NCBI RefSeq assembly: GCF_008124765.1
Contig: NZ_VNHS01000006.1
Location: 124,001-188,000 of the forward strand
Source of the DNA: Paenibacillus methanolicus
GTDB lineage: Bacteria; Bacillota; Bacilli; Paenibacillales; Paenibacillaceae
DNA: 64,000 nucleotides
Direction of reading: 5' to 3'
The notes beneath the pieces were generated by a model, which searched no databases, was not told the DNA's origin, and worked only from the letters and a program-made list of their open reading frames with translations. Below are positions 1-9,996 of this stretch, piece after piece. How positions within the stretch are numbered: position 1 is the stretch's first letter; every line of letters starts with the position of its first letter. The position numbers and the translations under genes are program-made.

Positions 1-946
1 ATACGGTGTCCTCCAGATCGCTTGTCCCGACATACTTGCCCGTATTGACGTCGATGACGGTCAACGCCTCCGTCGTATCCCACACGAGATCGCCGCCGCT
101 TCCAAGCCGGATTCTCCGTTCGAACGCCTCGTTCAGCTGCGACTTGATCCGGTACCGGTCAAACATCGGCTCTGCGTGGCGGTATTGCTTCAATCTGGTC
201 AGCATCGCAGGCGCCATCTCTTTCATGAGCTGCTCTATCTCCGCGTACCGCCTCCGGTCGTCGATCCATATCTCGTCCGTCTCCGCGGACAAGAAATCGC
301 GGACAATCCGCTGCGGTAGGCTGGCTTCCCTGTGCAGCTCGCAAGGCGCCGCGCAGTCGGCTGTCCGACGCTCGATATCGCGCCAGCGCTCCCGAAGCAA
401 CGCGATGTCCGCTTCCAGCGCCGCATGCGCCTCGCCTTCGGCGGCCGTGCGCAGAATAACGCCTTCACCCTCTTCGCGGATTGCGTCGCCGGTCATCCGC
501 AGTCTCGTCCGCTCGCTCTCGCTACCGACTTTCTTGGAAACCCCGATATAATCCGCGTGCGGCATGTATACCAGGAATCGACCCGGCAGCGAGTAATGCG
601 TCGTGACGCGCGCCCCTTTACCGCCTAACGGCTCCTTCACGATTTGCACGATCAACTCCTGTCCATGCGACAGCAAGTCCGTTATCGGCGGTTTCTCCTT
701 AGGTTGCCGTTCCAGATGCGGGTGCAGCACGTCGTCGATATACAAGAACGCGTTCTTGGCCAGCCCAATATCCACGAAAGCCGCCTGCATGCCGGGCAAC
801 ACGTTCATGACTTTCCCTTTGTAGATGCTCCCGACCAATCTGCCGGTCGCATCGCCCTTCTCCATGTCGAATTCGACAAGATGACCATTCTGCACGATAG
901 CCGTCTGCAGCGCGTCCTGACTGCCGTGCACGAGCATTTGCTTCAT
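1..946 (-). CDS. rng: Ribonuclease G/E family endoribonuclease (3' end outside window)
   Basis: Single-strand-specific endoribonuclease of the RNase E/G family, acting in RNA processing and decay. The first 315 codons are visible; the C-terminal part lies beyond the window start. Residues about 37-120 form the inserted S1-like RNA-binding domain (LVGSIYKGKV, then GMQAAFVDIGLAKNAFL). The catalytic DVNTGK stretch falls at about residues 299-304, with Asp299 the expected metal ligand. I chose the ATG at 946, preceded by AGGTGG nine bases upstream; a second ATG three codons later is also possible. It follows spoIVFB on the same strand after about 40 bases, and in related genomes rplU comes next. 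Confidence 0.9.
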   Translation of the reverse strand, partial: MKQMLVHGSQDALQTAIVQNGHLVEFDMEKGDATGRLVGSIYKGKVMNVLPGMQAAFVDIGLAKNAFLYIDDVLHPHLERQPKEKPPITDLLSHGQELIVQIVKEPLGGKGARVTTHYSLPGRFLVYMPHADYIGVSKKVGSESERTRLRMTGDAIREEGEGVILRTAAEGEAHAALEADIALLRERWRDIERRTADCAAPCELHREASLPQRIVRDFLSAETDEIWIDDRRRYAEIEQLMKEMAPAMLTRLKQYRHAEPMFDRYRIKSQLNEAFERRIRLGSGGDLVWDTTEALTVIDVNTGKYVGTSDLEDTV

Positions 947-985
947 GATATCCAACCACCTGTCATGCCCATTGTTACTCCTATT

Positions 986-1870
986 TTACATGAAAAGCTC
1001 CAAAACTGCACGATCGGGCTTCCCATCCTCCAAGTAACCGTTCACGAGCCGTTGTTCGGGTAAGACGGCGAGAATTTGTCCCGACTCTTCCATGACGACG
1101 ATGAGATGATAGCTGTCCCGTTTGAACAATCTCAGCGCCGCGGCGATCGTATGGGCCTTCGATACGATAATCGGAAGGGCCCAAGCGCCTCTGGTCAAGT
1201 GACGCGACGCTGTCAGTCCCCTGCTAGTCAGGAAGCGGAGAAACAGAAACGGGATATGACGGTTATACGTCCAGTTCGTCATAAGTAGAAATAGGCCGAC
1301 GATGAGCAAGTTTGGTTGAATACCGCTCTGACCGCCATGCAGCCACGGCATAATCGCGAACACGACCATCGCTCCGCTAAGCGCAAGACTTACGCGCGCC
1401 CCGATGCGCAGCGTCCGGTGGAACGTCGTCGTTCGGCTGAGCAGCGCGTTCATCAGCTTGCCGCCGTCAAGCGGCAGGATGGGCAGCAAATTGAACAGCG
1501 CGATAATCGCATTCGCCGAAATGACGTACTGCGACCATTCCTCGCTCCAAAGCCCGGTTTGCCCCAGTCCCCAAGCCGCCGCGGCCATCCAGACGTTCTG
1601 GAGCGGTCCTGCTATCGCGACGAGCGCCTCTTCCTTCGCCGGCACGCCGCTGCCGTCTTCCACTTCCGCCACGCCGCCGAACGGAAGCAGCTTGACCTCG
1701 CGTACCGTCCAGCCGAACCCTTTGGCCACGGCCACATGACCGAGCTCATGGACGAATACGAGCGCGAAGAGCGTCAGCAGTTCGGTAAAATAACCCGTGG
1801 CCACCGAAGCTAGCATGATTAACACGAATAACGGATGAACGGTCCAGACGGTCCCTTTCCACTTAATCAA
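986..1870 (-). CDS. spoIVFB: SpoIVFB, intramembrane zinc metalloprotease of sporulation
   Basis: Site-2-type (M50) protease of the outer forespore membrane. In the B. subtilis model it cleaves pro-sigma-K after the SpoIVB signal. The protein has 294 residues with several hydrophobic segments. The zinc-binding HELGH is at residues 41-45 in a membrane segment, and the third ligand is in LPLDGG with Asp at about 135. The last 100 residues would be the cytosolic CBS-like part. The start overlaps the end of spoIVFA by eight bases, which suggests translational coupling and fits the partner role of SpoIVFA. Motif, length and neighbour agree, so the call is firm. Confidence 0.95.
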   Translation of the reverse strand: MIKWKGTVWTVHPLFVLIMLASVATGYFTELLTLFALVFVHELGHVAVAKGFGWTVREVKLLPFGGVAEVEDGSGVPAKEEALVAIAGPLQNVWMAAAAWGLGQTGLWSEEWSQYVISANAIIALFNLLPILPLDGGKLMNALLSRTTTFHRTLRIGARVSLALSGAMVVFAIMPWLHGGQSGIQPNLLIVGLFLLMTNWTYNRHIPFLFLRFLTSRGLTASRHLTRGAWALPIIVSKAHTIAAALRLFKRDSYHLIVVMEESGQILAVLPEQRLVNGYLEDGKPDRAVLELFM

Positions 1871-2804
1871 ACGGAACTACGTCGACGGGATCGACGTACC
1901 GGCCTTTCTCCTTGACGGCGAAAAACAGCAAGGTTGTACCGTCGTCGCTCGCCGCCCGCAGGGTGCCGATGTCCTGCCCCGCTTCCACCCAGTCGCTCTC
2001 GGCCACTTGAGCCTCGGCGAGCTTGCCGTAAATTGTCTCCCGTCCGTTGGCGTGCTGAATGACGACCGTCTTCCCGTTCTCCCCGTTATCCGTCACGAGC
2101 GAGACGCGCCCCGTCTCCGACGCGATGACGTTCCCGCCGTCCTTAACCGCAATGTCGATGCCGGACAGCGTCTGGGCGAACGACTGCACGATCGTCCCGC
2201 CCGTAATCGGCGCCACTACCGGCAGTTGAATCGCCCCTTCCGTATATTGGACCGCTCCGCCGTCTTTGGCGCGGAAAATCGGAATAAACGAAGGCGCCCC
2301 GGCGAACGTGCGCTCATACCAGGAGGCGGCGCCCTGGAAGTCAATTGTATCCGTCAGCGCCGCCGTTACGATAGCCTTGCCCCGCTGGGCCGCCGGATGG
2401 TCCGATTGGGACATGGCGAATATAATCGCGAACAGCACGCCCGCCATCATGCTTTGTATAAAAAAAGCCCGCATTAACGGCCCAGAACCGCCCCCGGACG
2501 CCGGAGGTTGCGCCTCCGCGCCGCCTCGCGCCGGCTTAAGCGCCGAGAAGGATCCCCACGAAGGCTCCGATTCCCACGGATTCGGCCGCTTCTTCCATGC
2601 AAGCTCGGGGTCCAGGTTCGCTTGCGACGTTTTCTCGCCGGCTGCACTAGAGGTCTTTCCCGACCAGGCAGCCTCCGGCAGCGAGTCGAATGGACTGCTT
2701 GCGATCTCGTCGTGCTGTGTCGGCCGAGCTTCAAGCGCTTCCTGTTCCATAATGCGCCGTATCCGCTCTTGACGACGTTGTTTCACGCCGTTCCTCGTAT
2801 CCAT
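1863..2804 (-). CDS. spoIVFA: SpoIVFA, LytM-like regulator of SpoIVFB
   Basis: Membrane partner that holds and inhibits SpoIVFB during engulfment. The 313-residue protein has a charged cytosolic N-terminus, one membrane segment at about 111-131 and a C-terminal M23/LytM-like domain from about residue 205. The zinc ligands of active M23 peptidases are missing: the region that should carry H-x3-D reads as GIDIA, and the HxH position reads LLFFAVK. This is a degenerate, non-enzymatic domain, as known for SpoIVFA. The ATG at 2804 has a strong GGGGGG-rich ribosome site. A sigma-E-like promoter lies about 90 bases upstream. Confidence 0.92.
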   Translation of the reverse strand: MDTRNGVKQRRQERIRRIMEQEALEARPTQHDEIASSPFDSLPEAAWSGKTSSAAGEKTSQANLDPELAWKKRPNPWESEPSWGSFSALKPARGGAEAQPPASGGGSGPLMRAFFIQSMMAGVLFAIIFAMSQSDHPAAQRGKAIVTAALTDTIDFQGAASWYERTFAGAPSFIPIFRAKDGGAVQYTEGAIQLPVVAPITGGTIVQSFAQTLSGIDIAVKDGGNVIASETGRVSLVTDNGENGKTVVIQHANGRETIYGKLAEAQVAESDWVEAGQDIGTLRAASDDGTTLLFFAVKEKGRYVDPVDVVPFD

Positions 2805-2893
2805 GTTTCCATCCCCCCATTAGCTCGGCATACGCGGAGTCGCCCGCACGGCTGCGCAGCTTACTATCGCCATGCACAAGCTTGTTCGCATCA

Positions 2894-2921
2894 TATATAT
2901 GACCGAATTGGACGAGATATG
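2894..2921 (-). promoter_or_regulatory. Sigma-E-like promoter of spoIVFA-spoIVFB
   Basis: On the minus strand CATATC (2921-2916), 14 bases, then CATATATA (2901-2894). The -10 fits the mother-cell sigma-E pattern CATACAnT and the spacing is right for that factor. Position and gene type agree. The -35 is a partial match, so this stays a prediction. Confidence 0.55.
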
Positions 2922-2979
2922 TTCGGACAGCGGTTGCGCGAAGCACGATGCCCTCGTTAACCGTCGCTCGAGTACGCGC

Positions 2980-3014
2980 AAAAAAAACCGTTCAGCGGGC
3001 TTTCCGCTGAACGG
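2980..3014 (-). terminator. Intrinsic terminator overlapping the end of rodA
   Basis: Perfect 11-bp stem (3004-3014 with 2988-2998) and a 5-base loop, followed on the minus strand by a run of eight T (2987-2980). The rodA stop codon (2994-2992) lies inside the downstream arm, so the last codons of rodA form the hairpin. Confidence 0.93.
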
Positions 3015-4164
3015 CAACATGGTCGAGCTCGAATTTTTCCTGATGGGCTTTGACGCTAAATACCAGCCCGATGCACATCATATTCAGCAGCAGCGAGGTA
3101 CCGCCATAACTAATGAAGGGCAGCGTAATTCCAGTGATTGGCATCAAGCCGATCATCATGCCGATGTTCTGGAAAATCTGGAACACATACATGGATACGA
3201 TCCCGATGATGATGAACGATCCTCGCAAGTCGTAACATTGGAAGGATATGAGGATCATCCTGTATATGAGTAAAAAATACAGCAACAGGACGATCGCGGC
3301 GCCTTGGAAGCCGAATTCCTCGCCCACCACGACGAAAATCGCGTCCGAATACGGATAGGGGATAAACTTCCGGTTTTTGGAATCGCCTTTCATATACCCG
3401 TCGCCGGTTAATCCGCCCGAACCGATCGCGATTTTTGCCTTGTTGGCCTGGTACACTTCCTTGTCCGACGCCTTGTCCGGGTTAATGAAACCGTTAATCC
3501 GTTCGTACCAGTGCGTCTTTTCCTTATCGACGAGGAAATCTTTGATTTCCGTGTTGTACTGGTTGAACATGAAGACGAACAGCACCAAGCTCCCAATTAC
3601 GATCGTCAGCCCCAACAACACATGCGCATACCGTACGTTCCCGATCCAGAGCATGCCGAGCACGATGACCAGGTAAATGATCGCGTTCCCGAGATCCGGC
3701 TGAATCATGACGAGCACGAAGGGCACGAACGAGAACGCCGCGATTAGCAGCAGGTCTTGCCGAACCCGAAGCGGATCACCCTGCCTGCGTCCCATTAAGA
3801 AGGCGATCGTGATAATCAAGATAACCTTCTCCATCTCCGCCGGCTGAAACTGCAGTCCGCCCGGAAGCTGGAACCAACTTCTCGCGCCGTTAATCTCGGG
3901 AGCCGTCAAATAAACGACCACGAGCAAGATAATGCCGAGCACGTACAGGTAAACCCATATCTTCAAGAGGATGCGGTAATCGAACAATGTGACCAAAGCC
4001 ATGACCACAAAGCCGATACCGTAAAAGATTAGCGTCTTGACGTCATAGCTTTTGAACTGGGGGTCGCCATAAGTCGCGCTTCTTACGAGCAGCGTGCTGA
4101 CGACCATGAGCACCAGAAGGAGCAGGACGATTCCCCAGTCCATTTTTTTGAATTTATCGAGCAA
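2992..4164 (-). CDS. rodA: RodA, SEDS peptidoglycan polymerase
   Basis: SEDS-family glycosyltransferase (FtsW/RodA/SpoVE) that polymerises lipid II in the elongation machinery. The 390 residues hold about ten hydrophobic helices, with the family landmarks ARSWF (the lipid II cavity region), GFQGAAIVLLLY, and a C-terminal TGITLPFISYGGTSLLLNM motif. I prefer RodA over FtsW because of the mre and min neighbours. The frame opens with TTG at 4164, seven bases after the minD stop; an ATG seven codons later is the alternative. The 3' end is merged with the terminator. Confidence 0.9.
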   Translation of the reverse strand: MLDKFKKMDWGIVLLLLVLMVVSTLLVRSATYGDPQFKSYDVKTLIFYGIGFVVMALVTLFDYRILLKIWVYLYVLGIILLVVVYLTAPEINGARSWFQLPGGLQFQPAEMEKVILIITIAFLMGRRQGDPLRVRQDLLLIAAFSFVPFVLVMIQPDLGNAIIYLVIVLGMLWIGNVRYAHVLLGLTIVIGSLVLFVFMFNQYNTEIKDFLVDKEKTHWYERINGFINPDKASDKEVYQANKAKIAIGSGGLTGDGYMKGDSKNRKFIPYPYSDAIFVVVGEEFGFQGAAIVLLLYFLLIYRMILISFQCYDLRGSFIIIGIVSMYVFQIFQNIGMMIGLMPITGITLPFISYGGTSLLLNMMCIGLVFSVKAHQEKFELDHVAVQRKAR

Positions 4165-4170
4165 ATCCGA

Positions 4171-4962
4171 TCATCCCATTCCGAGAAACTTCCTGAACCG
4201 CTTCAAGGCGCTGGACTTGTCCTCGAGCGGCATCAGCGGCACCATATCGCCGAGTATTCGGCGAGCGATATTGCGATAGGCGATCGCGGCGCGGGAAGAA
4301 GGATCCATGACCGTCGGCTCGCCGGCATTCGCCGCTTTGATGACACGTTCGTCATCGGGCACGATGCCGAGCAAATCGATAGCCAGCACTTGGCAAATTT
4401 CGTCGATATCGAGCATTTCGCCGGAGCGCACCATGTTCGCGCGTATGCGATTGATGATCAGTCGCGCTTGGATGCCGCTCTGCTCCAGCAATCCGATTAC
4501 GCGGTCTGCGTCGCGAACGGCTGCATTCTCCGGCGTCGTGACGATGATGGCTTTGTCCGCGCCGGCGATGGCGTTGCGAAAACCCTGTTCAATGCCGGCC
4601 GGGCAATCGATGATGACGAAATCGTACTCCTTCTTCAGTTCAAGCACGATATCCCGCACCTGCTCTGGGGAAATATCGTGCTTGTCCTTCGTTTGCGCCG
4701 CGGGAAGCATATACAGTTCGTCGAACCGCTTGTCCTTGACTAGCGCCTGATTCAACCTGCAGCGTCCTTCCGCCACGTCAATCAGGTCATAAATAATTCG
4801 GTTCTCCAGTCCCATGACCACGTCAAGGTTGCGGAGACCGATATCGGTATCCACCATGCACACTTTCTTGCCCAGCAGAGCCAGCGCTGTACCTAAATTA
4901 GCAGAAGTCGTCGTTTTGCCGACGCCGCCTTTGCCTGATGTCACTACTATTGCCTCTCCCAT
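4171..4962 (-). CDS. minD: MinD, septum-site ATPase
   Basis: Membrane-cycling ATPase that carries MinC to the cell poles to block misplaced Z-rings. The deviant Walker A motif SGKGGVGKTT gives a signature Lys at residue 11 and the P-loop Lys at 16, counting from the ATG at 4962. Walker B appears as FVIIDCPAG. The C-terminus ends in an amphipathic helix (ALKRFRKFLGMG), the usual membrane anchor. An upstream in-frame GTG at 4971 exists, but GGGGAG sits eight bases before the ATG, so I chose the ATG. It follows minC on the same strand after 65 bases. Confidence 0.96.
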   Translation of the reverse strand: MGEAIVVTSGKGGVGKTTTSANLGTALALLGKKVCMVDTDIGLRNLDVVMGLENRIIYDLIDVAEGRCRLNQALVKDKRFDELYMLPAAQTKDKHDISPEQVRDIVLELKKEYDFVIIDCPAGIEQGFRNAIAGADKAIIVTTPENAAVRDADRVIGLLEQSGIQARLIINRIRANMVRSGEMLDIDEICQVLAIDLLGIVPDDERVIKAANAGEPTVMDPSSRAAIAYRNIARRILGDMVPLMPLEDKSSALKRFRKFLGMG

Positions 4963-5027
4963 GACAGACACTCCCCACTTGCCTTATTCAATCCCGCAAG
5001 GTGAAACGCGCCGCTTCCGTATTATAC

Positions 5028-5687
5028 TTAAACCTTGAACAGAATCGGTTCCTTGCGCAGCCTGTTTAAATGCGTCATTTTGTCGATCTGCATGACGCCT
5101 TCGTTTAAGTATGCGAATTCCATCATCGCTTCGCCCGACATCCATTCGTCCGGCGGACGGCTAATGACGTCGGCAATGCGCAGCTGGGTCGGTCTCAGCA
5201 TGGAAGCGGCGATAACGGCGTCGTTCCTACCGTCCTTGCCGGCATGGGCCAATCCGCGAAGGGCGCCCAGCACGTAGATATCCCCCGTGCACAGCAGAGA
5301 ACCGCCCGGATTTAAATCGCCCATCAAGAGCAGATTGCCGTCATGCTCGATCGTTTGGCCGGAACGTACGATGCCGGTCAAAATTTTGAGATTCTCGCTC
5401 GTTGTAACTTCCTGCTGCTGAGGGGCTTCGCCCTCGATCGATTGCACGAGCAGATTGCCTCTTGCTCGGATCAGCGAACGAATCTGTTCCTTCTCCTCAT
5501 CCGTCACGATGCGCGCGCCTAGCTTGACATGGACGTGAACGATCGGACCTGTCAGCAGCTGTTGATGCGACTTTTCCAGTTTATATTGAAGTTCTGCTAG
5601 CAGTACGGAAAAATCGCAGGCGTCATCCAGAAGGAACACGAGCCCTTCCTTTACGCCTTTGATCGTAATATGCTGCTTCTCGGTCAC
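5028..5687 (-). CDS. minC: MinC, septum-site inhibitor
   Basis: FtsZ assembly inhibitor, partner of MinD. The 219-residue protein has an N-terminal alpha/beta domain and a C-terminal beta-helix domain with the repeated turn pattern VRSGQTIEHDGNLLLMGDLNPGG and GDIYVLGALRGLAHAG, the MinD-binding and dimerisation part. It starts with GTG at 5687, eight bases after GGAGGG. Order mreB-mreC-mreD-minC-minD matches B. subtilis, where these genes form one operon. The length is normal for Bacillota. Confidence 0.95.
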   Translation of the reverse strand: MTEKQHITIKGVKEGLVFLLDDACDFSVLLAELQYKLEKSHQQLLTGPIVHVHVKLGARIVTDEEKEQIRSLIRARGNLLVQSIEGEAPQQQEVTTSENLKILTGIVRSGQTIEHDGNLLLMGDLNPGGSLLCTGDIYVLGALRGLAHAGKDGRNDAVIAASMLRPTQLRIADVISRPPDEWMSGEAMMEFAYLNEGVMQIDKMTHLNRLRKEPILFKV

Positions 5688-5756
5688 GCCCGTCCCTCCC
5701 CCTCTCTCTAGTATACGATTCTTTCCAAGATGCGGCGATTCCTGCTTGCATCGCTT

Positions 5757-6281
5757 CTATTCTTCTTCATCCTCGGATTTCTTCGCGCCGCTCCACTCGA
5801 ACCAGCGCCGTGCCGGGATGTACATAAGAAGCGCGAAGCCGAATTGGAGGAACAAACTCGGCAAGATATGATTGATAAGCGCCCAATCGTAGGCCATATG
5901 ATTCAGTCGGAACACCTGGTAGATGAAAAACACGATCGTATCGTAAACATAAGTCGCAAATCCAACGACGACGAGCGCCATCAACAGCGTGCTGCGCCTC
6001 CGTTCCATCAACAGCCCCGTCAAGTAGCCGACGGCCGCGCCGGCAAAGGCGTGCACGCCCAAAATATTATTGTAGAACACGATATCCTGCAGCAGACCAA
6101 AACCGAAGCCGAGGAATAGAGCCGCATACCGATTCTTGTACAAAGCGGCATACAGCGCAAAAGCAAGCGCAAAATGCGGAACGAGCCGGCTCGTCCACGC
6201 GTCGGGGAGCAACCAATAAAAAATCGTCCCTTCCGCGTAAAAAAACAGCAGCATAACGATTACGATGCGCGTCATGCTCAT
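5757..6281 (-). CDS. mreD: MreD, rod-shape membrane protein
   Basis: Integral membrane component of the elongasome that links MreC to the wall-synthesis machine. The 174 residues are almost wholly hydrophobic (five or six helices), including the family-typical GFGFGLLQDIVFYNNILGVH segment. The C-terminus is a short charged tail rich in Glu. The ATG at 6281 overlaps the mreC stop by four bases (ATGA), so the two genes are translationally coupled. MreD sequences vary greatly; position between mreC and minC supports the call. Confidence 0.92.
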   Translation of the reverse strand: MSMTRIVIVMLLFFYAEGTIFYWLLPDAWTSRLVPHFALAFALYAALYKNRYAALFLGFGFGLLQDIVFYNNILGVHAFAGAAVGYLTGLLMERRRSTLLMALVVVGFATYVYDTIVFFIYQVFRLNHMAYDWALINHILPSLFLQFGFALLMYIPARRWFEWSGAKKSEDEEE

Positions 6282-7153
6282 TGGGCCAGTTCCTCAATGT
6301 CCGGCACCTTCACGACCAGCACCTCGGTCAGGTGCTCGAAATCCGCCGCAGGCTTGATCGTGGCTGTATACGTCAGGCCGAAATCGCCGACCTGCGCGGA
6401 CTCGACCGTTCCGATGACCATCCCTTGCGGGAACACGTTTACCAGGCCGGACGTAATAATCGTGTCGCCCTTGACCGGTCTGTAGCTTTCGGATATCCGC
6501 GACATCGACAGCATGCCGGTCTCCGGGTTGTATCCGTCGATAATGCCGAAGGCGTCTTTCTCATGACCGAGCACGGTGGCGGCGATCAACTTCGTATCGG
6601 GCGATTTCTCGTCCAATTCGGTCAGTGGCATGACGTTGGAATATAGCGGATCTACGCGGTTAACCAATCCGACGAGCCCCTCGGTCGTAACGACGACCAT
6701 GTTCAGCTTGATGCCGTCCTTCGACCCCAAGTCGATGCGTATCGTCTGGTTATACGGGTCGTTGCTGACCGCGATAACGTGCGCGATCATATACTCGTAA
6801 TCATTCATCTTTTCTTGACGCTTGGTGAAATCGAGCGCTTTTTGGAGCTGTTCTATCTTCTCTTCCATTAAATTAAACTTGCTCTTGTCCCTAGCATAGG
6901 CCGCGGCCGTCTTGCGCAGCTCTTCGTTCTCCTCGTAGATTCCGCGGAGATTCGCTAAATCTTCAAAGAAGCCCGCTATATAGCCAGCGGGCTTGTAGAA
7001 CCATTGCTGCACAGCGCCGGATGCGTCCATGATGAAATTTTCGGGCCAGGTCAGCTTCTTCCGCTCTCCGATCGAAAATCCCATCACCGCCACGAACAGA
7101 ACGACGACGATCATTAACACGATAATTCGTCTGTTGCGCATCCAATTAAACAA
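6278..7153 (-). CDS. mreC: MreC, rod-shape scaffold
   Basis: Bitopic membrane protein whose extracellular part organises the elongasome. It has an N-terminal membrane segment (about residues 9-27), a coiled coil at about 65-115 rich in Glu and Lys, and a C-terminal beta-barrel domain with the landmark VVTTEGLVGLVNRV. Length 291 is usual. The frame begins with TTG at 7153 behind AAAAGGG; the ATG at the fifth codon (MRNRR) is a possible alternative. It lies 63 bases after mreB. Confidence 0.94.
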   Translation of the reverse strand: MFNWMRNRRIIVLMIVVVLFVAVMGFSIGERKKLTWPENFIMDASGAVQQWFYKPAGYIAGFFEDLANLRGIYEENEELRKTAAAYARDKSKFNLMEEKIEQLQKALDFTKRQEKMNDYEYMIAHVIAVSNDPYNQTIRIDLGSKDGIKLNMVVVTTEGLVGLVNRVDPLYSNVMPLTELDEKSPDTKLIAATVLGHEKDAFGIIDGYNPETGMLSMSRISESYRPVKGDTIITSGLVNVFPQGMVIGTVESAQVGDFGLTYTATIKPAADFEHLTEVLVVKVPDIEELAQ

Positions 7154-7216
7154 TTTCCCTTTTCACCCGCCCATATATCTTATCTTCCACCCAGTAAGCC
7201 GCTCTAGCCTCGGATG

Positions 7217-8278
<1,062 letters not shown>

Positions 8279-8292
8279 TCATTCTTATTATA

Positions 8293-8982
8293 TTACATCA
8301 AACCCTGCTCCTTCAAACTAACGAAGCGGTTGTCTCCGATAACCAGGTGATCGAGCACGTCGATGCCGACAAGCTCGCCCGCTTCCTTCAATCGGCGCGT
8401 TAACACGATATCCTCGGGACTCGGCGACGGATCGCCGCTCGGATGGTTATGTACGCAGACAATCGATGCGCTGCTGCACTTGATCGCCGCGCGAAACACT
8501 TCGCGGGGATGGACGAGCGACGCGTTCAGCGTGCCGACCGACAGCGTTTCCTTCACGATCACCTGGTTCTTCGTATTCAGGAAGAGACATACGAAATGTT
8601 CTTTCTTCAAATACCGCATCTCGTCCATGACCAGATCGGCGGCGTCCTGCGGCTTGCGGATTACCGGCATATCGCTCTGGCGGCTCTTCGCCAGCCGTCG
8701 GCCAAGCTCGATGCCGGCCAACAGTTGCACCGCCTTCGCCGGCCCGATGCCCCGTATCGCGGTGAGTTCTTCGACCGTCATATCGACAAGCCCCCGCAGG
8801 TTGCCGCATTCCTTCAAGATACGAGCCGCCAGCAGCACGGCCGACTCCCGTTTCGTTCCCGTTCGCAGCAATATCGCCAGCAATTCCGCATGGCTCAATG
8901 CTTCTGCCCCAACCGTCATCATGCGCTCTCTAGGCCGTTCTTCGCTGGGGACATCGCGCAGCACGTAGCTATGCGCTTCCAT
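8293..8982 (-). CDS. radC: RadC family protein (JAB/MPN domain)
   Basis: Member of the RadC/DUF2466 family, whose biological role is still uncertain. It has an N-terminal helix-hairpin-helix part (IRGIGPAKAVQLLAGIELG) and a C-terminal JAMM-type metal site with HNHPSGDPSPS and the downstream Asp. The open frame runs further upstream, but that extension has no resemblance to the family and overlaps maf, so I chose the ATG at 8982 with GGGAGAGG before it, giving 229 residues. The order maf-radC-mreB is as in B. subtilis. Confidence 0.92.
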   Translation of the reverse strand: MEAHSYVLRDVPSEERPRERMMTVGAEALSHAELLAILLRTGTKRESAVLLAARILKECGNLRGLVDMTVEELTAIRGIGPAKAVQLLAGIELGRRLAKSRQSDMPVIRKPQDAADLVMDEMRYLKKEHFVCLFLNTKNQVIVKETLSVGTLNASLVHPREVFRAAIKCSSASIVCVHNHPSGDPSPSPEDIVLTRRLKEAGELVGIDVLDHLVIGDNRFVSLKEQGLM

Positions 8983-9017
8983 GTCCTCTCCCACCTTCAG
9001 TGAAATGCTTGTCCGCG

Positions 9018-9650
9018 CTAGAATACCTCGATGCCGAATTCGGCCAGCATATCCGACAGCAACGACAGCGGCAAACCTACCACGTTGAAATAACAGCCGT
9101 CGATCCGCTCGACTAACGTTGCGCCTAGCCCTTGTATGGCGTAGCTGCCCGCCTTGTCCATCGGTTCGCCGCTTGCGATATACCTGCGAATGCGATCCGC
9201 CTCGAGCGGCTTCATGCGAACCCGCGTCATCCGATGCGCGACAGCCTCGCGCGATTCGTCCTCGGCATGCACGCAAGCGACGCCCGAATAAACTTCATGC
9301 TCCCGCGACTGGAGTAGATTCAACATCCGATAAGCATCGTCTTCGTCCTTCGGCTTGCCCATGACCTCTCCGTTCAGCACGACGATCGTATCGGCGCCGA
9401 CAATAACGGCGTTCCGGTCCTCGTCCTTCGCCAGCAGGGATCGGGCCGCGCTCGCTTTGCGCAGCGCAAGCTGTTCGACGATCTGCACGGGCGTCCAGGA
9501 AGCCGGCGTTGATTCATCCGTATCGGGCGACAAAATGAGAACCGGCAGGGAGAGGTCGAGAGATGCGACCAGTTCCCGCCGGCGCGGTGAAGAAGACGCC
9601 AGCACAAGCCGGCTTACGGCTGTATCATTCGTGTGATCGTACGCGACCAT
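9018..9650 (-). CDS. maf: Maf nucleotide pyrophosphatase
   Basis: House-cleaning nucleoside triphosphate pyrophosphatase of the Maf family (dTTP, UTP or modified nucleotides). The N-terminal LVLASSSPRRRELV motif, the central VGADTIVVLNGEVMGKP and the C-terminal YAIQGLGATLVERIDG are all conserved. Length is 210 residues. The ATG at 9650 has AAGGAG upstream. It is linked to the small membrane protein gene upstream and radC downstream. In B. subtilis it is an inhibitor of septum formation when overproduced, which fits the neighbourhood. Confidence 0.94.
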   Translation of the reverse strand: MVAYDHTNDTAVSRLVLASSSPRRRELVASLDLSLPVLILSPDTDESTPASWTPVQIVEQLALRKASAARSLLAKDEDRNAVIVGADTIVVLNGEVMGKPKDEDDAYRMLNLLQSREHEVYSGVACVHAEDESREAVAHRMTRVRMKPLEADRIRRYIASGEPMDKAGSYAIQGLGATLVERIDGCYFNVVGLPLSLLSDMLAEFGIEVF

Positions 9651-9693
9651 CTATCAAGCACTCCTTGGACAGCTGTATATTCATTATGCTTCC

Positions 9694-9936
9694 CTACATT
9701 TTCCGGTATAACCAAATCGACGCAATAAGTCCGATAATGCTGATGAGACTAACATCTAACTTAATCGTTAAATCATAACTAAGAATAAGCAGGTCGGCCG
9801 CCGGCGACCATGTAATCGGATAGGATTTCGTCAGAAAGTCGAGTCCGGGCACAGCTTGCAGCCACCGCGAGACGAGTGCGCCGGTCAGCAGTCCAATCAA
9901 GATAAACAACAGGAACATCCATATATTTTTCTTCAT
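9694..9936 (-). CDS. Small membrane protein, DUF4321-like
   Basis: Short protein of 80 residues with two hydrophobic segments, at about 5-24 and 56-76. It resembles the DUF4321 family found beside maf in Bacillota; no function is known. I chose the ATG at 9936 (MKKNIWMFLLF), ten bases after GAGGG; an in-frame upstream start at 9975 would add 13 polar residues. It lies between the SpoIIB-like gene and maf and is probably co-transcribed with both. Confidence 0.7.
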   Translation of the reverse strand: MKKNIWMFLLFILIGLLTGALVSRWLQAVPGLDFLTKSYPITWSPAADLLILSYDLTIKLDVSLISIIGLIASIWLYRKM

Positions 9937-9996
9937 CTTCTTACGTCCCTCGCCATAATTTGACACACCCACCATTATACGCGATGAACCTACCGC

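Noticed and set aside
8983..9276. Upstream extension of the radC frame
   Set aside because: It overlaps the end of maf and has Arg-rich nonsense composition; the start at 8982 has a proper ribosome site.
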